From Rhodococcus globerulus NBRC 14531 (GTDB lineage: Bacteria > Actinomycetota > Actinomycetes > Mycobacteriales > Mycobacteriaceae), in NCBI RefSeq assembly GCF_001894805.1, contig NZ_BCWX01000003.1, positions 1,032,753 to 1,096,752 on the forward strand: a DNA stretch of 64,000 bases. The letters are read 5' to 3'. Position 1 is the first letter of the stretch; each line of letters starts with the position of its first letter. The position numbers were made by a program, and so were the translations under genes. Below, piece by piece: positions 51,007 through 59,458 of this stretch. The notes beneath the pieces are model-generated. The model worked only from the letters and a program-made list of their open reading frames with translations. It ran no database searches and was not told where the DNA came from.

Positions 51007-52143
51007 CTACATATTGCGCACAGTGTTGATGCCGAGCGACATTCCGGCGAGTCCGCGCTGACGGACGGCCAATTTGTCCGCGATCTCCGTCAATGCCTTC
51101 GCGGCAGCGCTCTCCGGTGCACTCAGCACGATCGGCGTGCCCGCGTCACCGGCTTCACGAACCGACGGATCGAGCGGAATCTGGCCGAGCAGCGGAACCT
51201 TCGCGCCGACTGCCTTGGTGAGGCGATCGGATACCGTCTGGCCGCCGCCCGTTCCGAAGACATCCATGCGGGTGCCGTCCGGCAGTTCGAGCCACGACAT
51301 GTTCTCGACGACGCCCGCAACACGCTGACGGGTCTGTAGTGCGATGGCACCGGCGCGTTCGGCAACCTCGGCGGCTGCCTGCTGCGGCGTGGTGACCACC
51401 AGAATCTCGGCGCTCGGGATGAGCTGGGCCACCGAGATGGCGATGTCACCCGTTCCCGGCGGAAGGTCAAGCAGAAGGATGTCCAGATCGCCCCAGAAGA
51501 CGTCGGCCAGGAACTGCTGCAGCGCGCGGTGCAGCATCGGGCCACGCCATACGACCGGGGTGTTGCCCTGAGTGAACTGGGCGATGGAAATCATCTTCAC
51601 GTCATGCGCGACGGGCGGCATGATCATCTTTTCGACCTGCGTTGGCTTGGCGTCGGTGCCGAGCATACGAGGGATGGAATGACCGTAGATATCGGCGTCG
51701 AGAACACCGACGGACAGGCCGCGTGCTGCTAGTGCCGCCGCGAGATTAACTGTCACACTGGACTTTCCGACACCACCCTTGCCGGAGGCCACGGCGTACA
51801 CGCGGGTGAGAGAGCCGGGCTGGGCGAAGGGGATCACCGGTTCGGCGGAGTCGCCGCGCAGTGACTTGCGAAGTTCCGTGCGCTGCGCGTCGTCCATCAC
51901 GTCGAGTTCGACGCGAATGGCACCAACACCGGCGACGTCGGCAACTGCCTTGGTGACGCGCTCGGTGATCTCGGTGCGCATCGGGCACCCTGCGGTGGTG
52001 AGGTAGATCCCGATGTCGACGCTGTTGTCTTGCGCGAGCGTGATGTTCCTGACCATCCCCAATTCGGTGATGGGTTTGCGGATCTCAGGGTCGAGAACTC
52101 GCGCGAGCGCGGAGCGAACGTCGGACTCGGTCAGTGCGGACAT
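51007..52143 (-). CDS. mrp: Mrp/ApbC-type iron-sulphur cluster carrier ATPase
   Basis: The 378-residue protein has an N-terminal MIP18/DUF59 domain (LARVLDPEIRKPITELGMVRNI) and a ParA-like ATPase with deviant Walker A GKGGVGKSSVTVNLAAALA near 118, DADIYGHSIPRMLG near 150 and LLLDLPPGTGD near 235. Such proteins bind and transfer Fe-S clusters. The CX2C that binds the cluster in many Mrp proteins is not visible in the C-terminal part, a point to check. It is convergent with tatB, as Rv1229c is in M. tuberculosis. Confidence 0.93.
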   Translation of the reverse strand: MSALTESDVRSALARVLDPEIRKPITELGMVRNITLAQDNSVDIGIYLTTAGCPMRTEITERVTKAVADVAGVGAIRVELDVMDDAQRTELRKSLRGDSAEPVIPFAQPGSLTRVYAVASGKGGVGKSSVTVNLAAALAARGLSVGVLDADIYGHSIPRMLGTDAKPTQVEKMIMPPVAHDVKMISIAQFTQGNTPVVWRGPMLHRALQQFLADVFWGDLDILLLDLPPGTGDIAISVAQLIPSAEILVVTTPQQAAAEVAERAGAIALQTRQRVAGVVENMSWLELPDGTRMDVFGTGGGQTVSDRLTKAVGAKVPLLGQIPLDPSVREAGDAGTPIVLSAPESAAAKALTEIADKLAVRQRGLAGMSLGINTVRNM

Positions 52144-52167
52144 GACTCCATGGTAGGTGTCGGCAGA

Positions 52168-53028
52168 TCAGTGAATGCGAGGCAGGTCCGATGCGGCGGG
52201 CACGATGCCGGTGGAGTAACCGGCAGTCCAGGCCAGGACGTTGGCGACATAGGCAGCCGAGTTGTTGTAGCGATGGATTGCTTTGGCGGCCTGCGTGAGG
52301 TCCTGCATGTTCAATCCGCCGTCGCACAGGTACTTTCCGGTGGTCAGTGCCGAGTCGAAGAGGTTCTGCGGATCGGAGATGCCGTCACCGTTGCCGTCGC
52401 CGGCGTACTGCGTCCACGTGGACGGGATGAACTGCATCGGGCCGACTGCGCGGTCGTAGACGGTGTCGCCGTCGAGTGCGCCGCCGTCGGTGTCCATGAT
52501 CACGGCCTGGCCGGGGAGGCTGCCGTTGAGGGGCAGTCCGATGACAGGTTCGAAGAGGTTGCCGTTTGCGTCGGCGTCCTTGCCGTCGTGGGCGTGGCCG
52601 GATTCGACGCGGCCGATTCCTGCCATCAGGGTCCACTGCATGTTGCAGGTGGGGTTCTCGACAGCGAGGATGCGCTCGGCGTTCTGATAGGCGGCGACGC
52701 TCACGCTGGGGATGCCGAGGGCGCCTTCGGCCATCGAAGCGGGCAGTGGGGGTGTGGCCTGGACCGGTGCGAGCGGGGCGGGCTCGGCAACTACCGGCGC
52801 TGCGGCCAGGTCGGCGACGGGAAGGATCTGAGCTTGCGGCTCCTGCGTGGCCGGGGTCTCGAGTGACCCCAAGGCGGTTTCGGCGCTGGCGGCATTGACG
52901 AAAGGCATATCGGATGCCGCTCCGGCGGAGTTCGCTGCTGTAACCAAACCGATAGGAATGAGGCCGGAAAGCGCGATGACCGAGTTGCGACGGATGTGCG
53001 AATCTGTCTTCTTGTTGTGCCGACCCAC
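52168..53028 (-). CDS. Secreted lytic transglycosylase (SLT-like), short paralogue
   Basis: The GTG at 53028 follows AGGAGG at eight bases and gives 286 residues. A basic N-terminus and helix (SVIALSGLIPIGLVTAANSAGAASD) form a Sec signal. After an Ala/Pro-rich linker to about residue 115 the transglycosylase domain has the catalytic Glu in LMAGIGRVESGHAH near 135, DRAVGPMQFIPSTWTQYAGDGNGDGISDPQNLFDSAL near 195-230 and YNNSAAYVANVLAW near 255. It cleaves peptidoglycan glycan strands. It corresponds to Rv1230c. A structured leader precedes it, and a longer paralogue lies next upstream. Confidence 0.87.
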   Translation of the reverse strand: MGRHNKKTDSHIRRNSVIALSGLIPIGLVTAANSAGAASDMPFVNAASAETALGSLETPATQEPQAQILPVADLAAAPVVAEPAPLAPVQATPPLPASMAEGALGIPSVSVAAYQNAERILAVENPTCNMQWTLMAGIGRVESGHAHDGKDADANGNLFEPVIGLPLNGSLPGQAVIMDTDGGALDGDTVYDRAVGPMQFIPSTWTQYAGDGNGDGISDPQNLFDSALTTGKYLCDGGLNMQDLTQAAKAIHRYNNSAAYVANVLAWTAGYSTGIVPAASDLPRIH

Positions 53029-53044
53029 TGTTACTGCCTCCTGG

Positions 53045-53086
53045 ACCCCGAAATCGGGGTTTTCCGTTCAATGACGGAATCGAGGC
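53045..53086 (-). promoter_or_regulatory. Structured 5' leader of the short lytic transglycosylase gene
   Basis: Read on the minus strand, two adjacent hairpins (TTCCGT with ACGGAA at 53062-53079, ACCCCGA with TCGGGGT at 53045-53060) lie just before the ribosome-binding site. Upstream, GCCTC (from 53082-53086) is complementary to GAGGC of the ribosome-binding site region (53036-53040), so an alternative fold could hide it. This is consistent with, but does not prove, translational control. Confidence 0.45.
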
Positions 53087-53199
53087 TACCTGATTTGTTG
53101 CACTTCCGTTACTCAACCGTGATCTAAGTGGGCAGATCTGTGCCGTCAACGCAGTTCAATCGTGATTTTTCCGGCGCGAGCGTTATCGCGGCGTGACCG

Positions 53200-54648
53200 T
53201 TATGCGACGGGCATGAACGGCAAACCCGGCAGCAGTGGTGCGGGCGCGGGTGCCGGTGCGGCAGCGGGTGAGGGCGCCACGGCAGCGGGCGCGGCGTCGG
53301 ATGTAGTCGCCGGGACGGACGACGGAGTTGTTGTCGTGGCATCGGTGGCGGGGGCCGGCGTGGTCGCCGACGCCTCGGCTGTCGGAACGGCGCACGGCAG
53401 GTGGATTCCCGGCTGCAACTGAGCGAGCGCTACGGGATCAGGGAGGATCACGCACATGTCGTCTGGCCACGTCCAGCCTGTCGGCGTCAGAATCGGCCAC
53501 ACGAGGCCGCGTGACGTGAGTACCGGCAGTGGGATGATCGGTCCGGTCGGAGCCTGTGGGGTGGTGGCAGGACCGGGCGCGGCGGGTGAGGCCAGCCCGG
53601 GTGCTGACGGGTTCGGTGTGGTGGGGAGCACTCCGGGTGGGATCAGCGCTTGGAGATCCGGCGAGAGTGCCGGCATGTCGGGCAGGCCGGGGAGTAGTGG
53701 CGCGGGAGTAGCTGCGGCCGTTGCCTGATCGCCGCCCTTCTTTTCGGCCGTCGGATCGACTGCCGCCGCAGCAGCGAGAATGGCCGCAGTCGACGTGGCG
53801 TCGGAGCTACCGGTGTTGATGCTCCCGGTATTGATTCCGCCGGTGTACGGCAGCGATCCGGACGGGAGGACTCCACTCTTGTACGCCGTCGACCACATGA
53901 TGACGTTTGCGGCGTACGCCGCGGAATTGTTGTATCGGAGAACGGCTTTGGTCTCCTGATCGAGGTTGCGGAGATCGAGCCCGCCGCTGCAGAGATATTT
54001 GGCCGCCGAGAGTGCCGCGTCGAACACGTTGTTGGGGTCGGTAACACCGTCGCCGTTGCCGTCACTGGCGTAGTGCGCCCACGTCGACGGAATGAACTGC
54101 ATGGGGCCGACGGCGCGGTCGTGGGTCGGGTCGCCGTCGATCAGGCCCTTGTCGGTGTCGGTGATGATCTGGTTGCCGGCCAGGCGGCCGTCCAGCACCG
54201 GGCCGAAGATCGGCGTCACAGTGGTGCCGACAGAGGTGGTGCGTCCACCGTTGGCATGGCCCGATTCGATTCGGCCGATACCGGCCAGAAGATGCCACGG
54301 GACGCCGCAGCCTGGTGCCTCCGTCATCATCACCAGTTCCGCGGAGCGGTAGGCGTTGAGGACGATCTCGGGGATGCCAAGTGAGGTCAGGACAACTGTT
54401 GCGGCTGCGGGGTCCAGTGCGGTGGTTGTTGCGGTAGTGCTCGGTGGTGCCGATCGTTGCGTTCGCACCGTGCGAGGTGTCGGAAGGAAATCGGGGCTGT
54501 CCGCTGCGTTCACGGCGTTACCTGCGAGTGCGATGGGTATCGGTGATCCCGTTGCAGGGGCACTACCTGCGGTAAGGGCTGCCGGTCCGGTGGCCGCGAG
54601 TAGGCCCCCCAGTAGCGTGGACGCTGCGATCAATCCTCGTACGCGCAC
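53200..54648 (-). CDS. Secreted lytic transglycosylase, long paralogue with Pro/Ala-rich tail
   Basis: The GTG at 54648 after AAAGGGG gives 482 residues. The signal helix is GLIAASTLLGGLLAATGPAAL. The transglycosylase domain (about 100-265) repeats the motifs of the neighbour: LLAGIGRIESGHANGG with the catalytic Glu, DRAVGPMQFIPSTWAHYASDGNGDGVTDPNNVFDAAL and YNNSAAYAANVIMW. The last 200 residues are Ala/Pro/Thr-rich with a short region WPILTPTGWTWPDDMCVILPDPVALAQLQPGIHLPCAV containing two Cys. The tail probably spans or binds the cell wall. The two paralogues arose by tandem duplication. Confidence 0.85.
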   Translation of the reverse strand: MRVRGLIAASTLLGGLLAATGPAALTAGSAPATGSPIPIALAGNAVNAADSPDFLPTPRTVRTQRSAPPSTTATTTALDPAAATVVLTSLGIPEIVLNAYRSAELVMMTEAPGCGVPWHLLAGIGRIESGHANGGRTTSVGTTVTPIFGPVLDGRLAGNQIITDTDKGLIDGDPTHDRAVGPMQFIPSTWAHYASDGNGDGVTDPNNVFDAALSAAKYLCSGGLDLRNLDQETKAVLRYNNSAAYAANVIMWSTAYKSGVLPSGSLPYTGGINTGSINTGSSDATSTAAILAAAAAVDPTAEKKGGDQATAAATPAPLLPGLPDMPALSPDLQALIPPGVLPTTPNPSAPGLASPAAPGPATTPQAPTGPIIPLPVLTSRGLVWPILTPTGWTWPDDMCVILPDPVALAQLQPGIHLPCAVPTAEASATTPAPATDATTTTPSSVPATTSDAAPAAVAPSPAAAPAPAPAPLLPGLPFMPVA

Positions 54649-54762
54649 GATTCCCCTTTGCTGGTAGCCCGGGTTCGGAGTACCCACCGATATATATAAG
54701 AGTCTGTGACTTACGTTACATATCGGTCTCGGTCTATGCAGCAAAACTCAGTAAACCCTCAG

Positions 54763-55311
54763 CTAAGAATCCCGGCTGTCGAGACTCTTTTTCGAGGAAC
54801 CTGATTCGCGATGCTTCTTCTTCGGGGGCGGTTCGTGTTCGGCGGTGAGGAGCAATTTGATCTCGTCGAGTTCGCGTCGCAGATAGTCACGAGTCGCGAC
54901 TTCGCCGAGGGAGATACGCAGAGCAGCGAGTTCCCGGGCGAGGAACTCTGTGTCGGCTTTGGTCTGTTCGGCGCGAATCCGGTCCTCTTCGAGCGAGACC
55001 TTGTCTCGGTTCTCCTGCCGATTCTGGGCCAGGAGGATCAACGGTGCCGCATACGCGGCCTGCGTCGAGAACGCCAGGTTGAGCAGGATGAACGGATAGG
55101 GATCCCACTGCAAGCTGACCGCAAAGACATTGAGTGCGATCCAAACGATGACGATGATCGTCTGAATCGCCAGGTAGCGACCCGTGCCGAGGAAACGCGC
55201 AATACGCTCGCTGACCCGGCCCACCGCTTCGACATCGAAGTCGATGTGGAACCGCCGACTCCCACGGGGAGTCTCTAGGCGCTGACGGGCGCTGGAAGAC
55301 CGATCGCTCAT
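54763..55311 (-). CDS. DUF1003 membrane protein
   Basis: The ATG at 55311 overlaps the stop of the MgtE-like gene (ATGA), giving 182 residues. DUF1003 is visible as VSERIARFLGTGRYLAIQTIIVIVWIALNVFAVSLQWDPYPFILLNLAFSTQAAYAAPLILLAQNRQENRD: two transmembrane helices (about 46-66 and 74-97) with the conserved WDPYPFxLLNLxxS between them. A coiled, charged tail follows, ending in a Lys/Arg cluster and Ser-rich end. Function is unknown. Coupling to a soluble MgtE-like protein is conserved in mycobacteria (Rv1231c-Rv1232c). Confidence 0.88.
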   Translation of the reverse strand: MSDRSSSARQRLETPRGSRRFHIDFDVEAVGRVSERIARFLGTGRYLAIQTIIVIVWIALNVFAVSLQWDPYPFILLNLAFSTQAAYAAPLILLAQNRQENRDKVSLEEDRIRAEQTKADTEFLARELAALRISLGEVATRDYLRRELDEIKLLLTAEHEPPPKKKHRESGSSKKSLDSRDS

Positions 55312-56594
55312 CGGACCAACCCCTCGTCGTCGGAATCGTCTTCGCGCCAGTCCTCGGGCAGAAGGTGATCGAGAACGTCGTCGACGGTGACCGCGCCGAT
55401 CAGGTGGTTCTCGTCGTCCACCACCGGTCCGCACACCAGGTTGTACGTCGCGAAGTATCGCGTCACGACAGCAAGCGAATCGTCGGCCCCGAGACTGGGT
55501 AGGTCGCTGTCCAGAATTCCGCCGACCAGGCTCGCCGGCGGTTCACGTAACAACTTCTGCAGATGAACACACCCGAGGTAGCGTCCGGTCGGCGTGGCCG
55601 TCGGCGGGCGCACGACAAATACCATGCTGGACAACGCGGGCGTGACGTCGTAATTGCGGGCCCGGGCGAGAGCTTCCGCCACCGTGGTCGACGCCGTCAG
55701 CACCACTGGTTCCGGCGTCATCAAACCACCAGCCGTATCGGGGGAGTGTTCGAGGAGTCGGCGCACCGGTTCCGAGTCCTGCGGGTCCATCAACTGCAGC
55801 AACGATTCCGCCTCGGTTTCGGGCAACTCGCCCAGTAGGTCGGCGGCGTCGTCCGGGTCCATCGCCTCGAGGAGGTCGGCCGCCCGTTCCACTTCGAGGT
55901 GCATGAGGAGATCGGTCTGATCGTCGGCAGGTAGTTCCTGCACGACGTCGGCGAGACGCTCGTCGTCGAGGGCTACGGCTAGCTCGTGTCGGCGCTTTTC
56001 CGGAAGTTCACGCATCGCGTTGGCGACGTCGGCCGGACGCATGCCCTCGTACTGCAGCAGCAGGTGGGCGACGCCCTGCCCCGGCAGTGACAGGTCACTC
56101 TGGGTAAGGCCGGCAACGTGCTGCCAGTCCACGATGTGGATCGCGGCCCGGCGACCCAGGCGTCCGCGATGGCCACGGACCGCCACCTTCGACACCACCC
56201 AATCGCGGGTGCGCCTCGATTCGATACCCAGATCGACGACAACGGCGTCGACGCCGTGGAGTTCGGTCAACTCCGGGTCGTCCACTCGCACATGTGAATC
56301 GAGTACCTGTGCAAGAGCGAGAACTTCGCCGGGGCGCTGGGTGAATCGCCGGATACTGACATTGCCGGTCGTCAGTGTGACGGCACTCGGTTCGATCGCG
56401 GTGACACGCAACATCGGCACGAAAATGCGTTTGCGCGTGAACATTTCGATCACCAAACCGAGCACCCGCGGTTGCTGGCGACCGATGCGGACCGTGATCA
56501 CGACATCGCGCACTCGCCCGATCGACTCACCGTCGGGGCCGAGGACAACCAGGCCGGCCAGCCTGGCTGCAAATACCTTGCCTGCTGCTGCCAT
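55308..56594 (-). CDS. MgtE-N/CBS-domain protein lacking the Mg channel domain
   Basis: The 428-residue protein starts with a PRC-barrel-like domain (about 5-80, LAGLVVLGPDGESIGRVRDVVITV), continues with an MgtE intracellular N domain (about 180-285, ANAMRELPEKRRHELAVALDDERLADVVQELP and EAMDPDDAADLLGELPETEAESLL) and two CBS domains (about 290-415). MgtE transporters have five membrane helices after the CBS domains; none is present here, so this is a soluble Mg sensor-like module. It is coupled to the DUF1003 membrane protein, which may be its membrane partner. Confidence 0.87.
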   Translation of the reverse strand: MAAAGKVFAARLAGLVVLGPDGESIGRVRDVVITVRIGRQQPRVLGLVIEMFTRKRIFVPMLRVTAIEPSAVTLTTGNVSIRRFTQRPGEVLALAQVLDSHVRVDDPELTELHGVDAVVVDLGIESRRTRDWVVSKVAVRGHRGRLGRRAAIHIVDWQHVAGLTQSDLSLPGQGVAHLLLQYEGMRPADVANAMRELPEKRRHELAVALDDERLADVVQELPADDQTDLLMHLEVERAADLLEAMDPDDAADLLGELPETEAESLLQLMDPQDSEPVRRLLEHSPDTAGGLMTPEPVVLTASTTVAEALARARNYDVTPALSSMVFVVRPPTATPTGRYLGCVHLQKLLREPPASLVGGILDSDLPSLGADDSLAVVTRYFATYNLVCGPVVDDENHLIGAVTVDDVLDHLLPEDWREDDSDDEGLVR

Positions 56595-56684
56595 GATTGC
56601 AAGGCTAATTCCTCACGCGTCATTATCTGCAACAGAGACGCCGAAAACGTACGAGTCGATACCTCTGAAGGGCACTCAAAAGAG

Positions 56685-57647
56685 ATGACATCACGTAACC
56701 GATCCCGCCGATCAGTTCTCGCCGTTCCCGGCAGCAGTCGCAAGATGATCGACAAGGCAAAGGGACTGCCGGCCGACGAGATCTTCCTCGACCTCGAAGA
56801 CGCGGTCGCACCGTTGGCGAAGCAGGCCGCACGCGAAGCCGTCGGTGACGCGCTGGCCGAGGACGGATGGGGCAAGCAGGTCAAGGTGGTTCGGGTGAAC
56901 GACTGGACCACCGAATGGACGTACGCCGATGTTGTCGAGGTTGTCGGCCGGGCGGGTGCTCACCTCGACGCGATTCTGCTGCCCAAAGTTCCCGATGCGA
57001 GCCACGTGCAGGCACTTGATCTGTTGTTGACTCAGGTGGAAAAGGCCAACGGCCTCGAAGTGGGACGAATCGGCATCGAACCCCAGATCGAGAACGCGAT
57101 CGGCCTGACCAACATCGACGCGATTGCCACGGCCAGCCCGCGGGTCGAGGCGTTGGTCTTCGGGCCGGCAGATTTCATGGCGAGTTTGAACATGCGCACC
57201 CTGGTGGTCGGAGAGCAGCCGGACGGCTACGACCGTGGTGACGCCTATCACCACATCCTGATGACCATTCTGATGGCTGCGCGGGCGCACGGGGTTCAGG
57301 CCATCGACGGTCCGTACCTCCAGATTCGTGACGTCGAGGCGTTCACGCGCAGCGCTGCCCGCACTGCAGCATTGGGTTTCGACGGCAAATGGGTACTGCA
57401 CCCGACTCAGATCGAGGCGGCCAACGAGGTGTTCAGCCCGAGGCAATCAGATTACGATCGCGCTGAATTGATCCTGGACGCCTACGCATTCCACACCTCC
57501 GCGGCCGGCGGTGGGCGGGGAGCCGTGATGCTCGGTGACGAGATGATCGACGAGGCAAGTCGCAAGATGGCGCTGGTGATTTCCGCGAAAGGCCGGGCAG
57601 CGGGTATGGCCCGGACAACGGAATTCACTCCACCAGAACACGCCTGA
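56685..57647 (+). CDS. CitE/HpcH-type lyase (malyl-CoA/citramalyl-CoA lyase-like)
   Basis: The ATG at 56685 gives 320 residues. The TIM-barrel family motifs are VLAVPGSSRKMIDKAKGLPADEIFLDLEDAVAPLAKQAAREAV near 11-50 with the acidic LDLEDA metal site, RVNDWTT near 72, LLPKVPDASHVQ near 100, IGIEPQIENAIGL with the metal-binding Glu near 135, VFGPADFMASL near 162 and GKWVLHPTQIEAANEVFSP near 240. Such lyases split malyl-CoA or citramalyl-CoA. CitE homologues alone, without citF/citD, are the rule in actinobacteria, so it is not citrate lyase proper. Confidence 0.87.
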   Translation: MTSRNRSRRSVLAVPGSSRKMIDKAKGLPADEIFLDLEDAVAPLAKQAAREAVGDALAEDGWGKQVKVVRVNDWTTEWTYADVVEVVGRAGAHLDAILLPKVPDASHVQALDLLLTQVEKANGLEVGRIGIEPQIENAIGLTNIDAIATASPRVEALVFGPADFMASLNMRTLVVGEQPDGYDRGDAYHHILMTILMAARAHGVQAIDGPYLQIRDVEAFTRSAARTAALGFDGKWVLHPTQIEAANEVFSPRQSDYDRAELILDAYAFHTSAAGGGRGAVMLGDEMIDEASRKMALVISAKGRAAGMARTTEFTPPEHA

Positions 57648-57753
57648 TCAGCTGCGGTCGAACAAATCGGGTAGGTAAAGGGCACAATAGGTTTGTATGT
57701 CTCGCGTTGTTCAGTCACGGATGACGCGCCCGAAACAAGGAGCACGATCACCC

Positions 57754-58248
57754 ATGTCCAATCCGCTCGCACAATCGCCGAATGGGTCGCGCCGTGGAGC
57801 GTTGCCGACACCACCTTCGGGCTGGCCGATCGGGTCGTACCCCACCTATGCGGAGGCGCAGCGCGCCGTCGATTACCTGTCCGATCAGGAATTCTCGGTC
57901 CAGGATGTCACCATCGTCGGTGTGAATCTGATGCAGGTCGAACGGGTTCTCGGCCGGCTCACGTGGCCCAAGGTGATTGGCGGCGGTCTGGTGTCCGGCG
58001 CGTGGCTGGGCGTGTTCTTCGGCCTTCTCCTGGGTCTTTTCACGACCAGCTTCATCGGGCCACTGATCACGGGCATCGTCGGCGGCATCATCTTCGGCGT
58101 GATCACCACAACCATCCCGTACGCAGCGACGCGCGGCCAGCGAGATTTTGCCTCGACCATGCAGTTGGTGGCTGGTCGGTACGACGTGCTGTGTGAGCCG
58201 AAGACAGCCGAGGCTGCCCGCGATCTCCTCGCGAAGCTCGCGATCTGA
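57754..58248 (+). CDS. General-stress-type membrane protein (Rv1234-like)
   Basis: The ATG at 57754 (AAGGAGC about ten bases upstream) gives 164 residues. The N-terminal third has SYPTYAEAQRAVDYLSDQEFSVQDVTIVGVNL, the YflT/general stress protein 17M domain, followed by two transmembrane helices with a Gly-rich pattern (about 85-108 and 112-132, WLGVFFGLLLGLFTTSFIGPLITGIVGGIIFG). The C-terminal YDVLCEPKTAEAARDLLAKLA is cytoplasmic. It corresponds to Rv1234. Its biochemical role is not known. Confidence 0.82.
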   Translation: MSNPLAQSPNGSRRGALPTPPSGWPIGSYPTYAEAQRAVDYLSDQEFSVQDVTIVGVNLMQVERVLGRLTWPKVIGGGLVSGAWLGVFFGLLLGLFTTSFIGPLITGIVGGIIFGVITTTIPYAATRGQRDFASTMQLVAGRYDVLCEPKTAEAARDLLAKLAI

Positions 58249-58280
58249 TCGGTTCAGTGCACGGTGAGCGCGAGGGAACC

Positions 58281-59387
58281 GTGACGCGTGTACTGACCGA
58301 TCGCGCCCTCGGTCGGGCGACTCTTGCGCGTCAGTTCCTGCTGGAGCGGGCTGACGTCACTGCCCTCGAAGCCGTCGAACGCCTGGCCGGTCTGCAGGCG
58401 CAGGCCCCGACGCCGCCGTACCTTGCCCTGTGGGCCCGTGTCAAAAACTTTGCGGCAGAAGAGTTGTCGACATTGATCGAGCGTCGGCAGGTGGTGCGTC
58501 TGGTTGCGATGCGCGGAACGGTATTTGTGATGTCGGCCGCTGATGCCGCACCCTTCCGTGGCACGGTTCAGTCGATTATGGACCGTGATCTGCACACCAA
58601 CACCGCGCACCGGGCGGCGCTGAGCGGAATGGATCTGGCCGCTCTTGCGCAGGCCGGCCGCGAACTTGTTTCCGAGGGGCCACTTACGCAGATGCAGATG
58701 AGGCCGCTTCTGGCCGAACGCTTTCCAGGGCGCTCTCCGGAAGGACTCGCGCACGGGATCAGGGGACTGTTGCCGATGGTCCAGGTACCGCCTCGCGGGT
58801 TGTGGGGTAGATCGGGACCGCCCGCGTTGACCACGCTGGAGAGTTGGCTGGGCACAGAGCTGGATTCGACTCCTGTTCCAGACGCCCTGGTGTTGCGCTA
58901 TCTCGCTGCGTTCGGTCCGGCGAGTGTGAAGGACGCCCAGGCGTGGTCGGGATTAACCAGGCTGGCAGAGGTTTTCGAGCGACTACGTCCGAACCTGATG
59001 ACGTTCGTGAACGAGAAGGGGACGGAACTGTTCGACCTGCCAGACGCTCCACGCCCGGACGACGGCACACCACCGGTCCGGATCTTGGCTCCGTTCGACA
59101 ACATTTTGCTCTCACATGCGGATCGCTCGCGAATCATGGATGAGCAGTACCGAACTCGGGTCTTCACGGTGAACGGAATAATCAAACCCGCCGTGCTGGT
59201 ACGAGGGAAGGTTGTGGGATTCACCGCAGAATCCGCGAAAGGTGATACCGCGCGATTGACGGTGTCACTGTTTTCGCAGCAGTCGAAAACCGCCATGTCA
59301 TCCATCGAGAGGGAAGCGCGTTCATTGCTGCGATTTCTGCATCCGACGATCTCCAAGCACGAGATATCCGTCGAAATTCTCACCTAG
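58281..59387 (+). CDS. Winged-helix DNA-binding protein (AlkZ/YcaQ-like superfamily)
   Basis: The GTG at 58281 after GCGAGGGAACC gives 368 residues. The protein has the HTH_42 layout: VTALEAVERLAGLQAQAPTPPYLALWAR near 22-50, LVAMRGTVFVMSAADA near 75, RYLAAFGPASVKDAQAWSGL near 205 with the motif seen in AlkZ, and PVRILAPFDNILLSHADRSRIMDEQYRTRVFTVNG near 270. AlkZ and YcaQ are DNA glycosylases for azinomycin crosslinks and bulky lesions; this subgroup is more distant and activity is not assured. Several unlinked actinobacterial copies are common. Confidence 0.8.
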   Translation: MTRVLTDRALGRATLARQFLLERADVTALEAVERLAGLQAQAPTPPYLALWARVKNFAAEELSTLIERRQVVRLVAMRGTVFVMSAADAAPFRGTVQSIMDRDLHTNTAHRAALSGMDLAALAQAGRELVSEGPLTQMQMRPLLAERFPGRSPEGLAHGIRGLLPMVQVPPRGLWGRSGPPALTTLESWLGTELDSTPVPDALVLRYLAAFGPASVKDAQAWSGLTRLAEVFERLRPNLMTFVNEKGTELFDLPDAPRPDDGTPPVRILAPFDNILLSHADRSRIMDEQYRTRVFTVNGIIKPAVLVRGKVVGFTAESAKGDTARLTVSLFSQQSKTAMSSIEREARSLLRFLHPTISKHEISVEILT

Positions 59388-59458
59388 CAAAAGAGGCGTT
59401 CTGAAGCGCCCCGGCCTCTGCGCTGCGATCAGCGCCGTGATGGTGCTTAGATGGACGC

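Noticed and set aside
54683..54720. TATATATA tract and GTTAC/GTCAC motifs as MtrA sites
   Set aside because: The tract is a plausible promoter region of the long transglycosylase, but the MtrA motif is too loose to assign by eye.
53029..54765. c-di-AMP (ydaO/yuaA) riboswitch upstream of the transglycosylase genes
   Set aside because: Actively looked for because it is known before such genes, but the conserved core segments are not present in either leader; only simple hairpins are seen.
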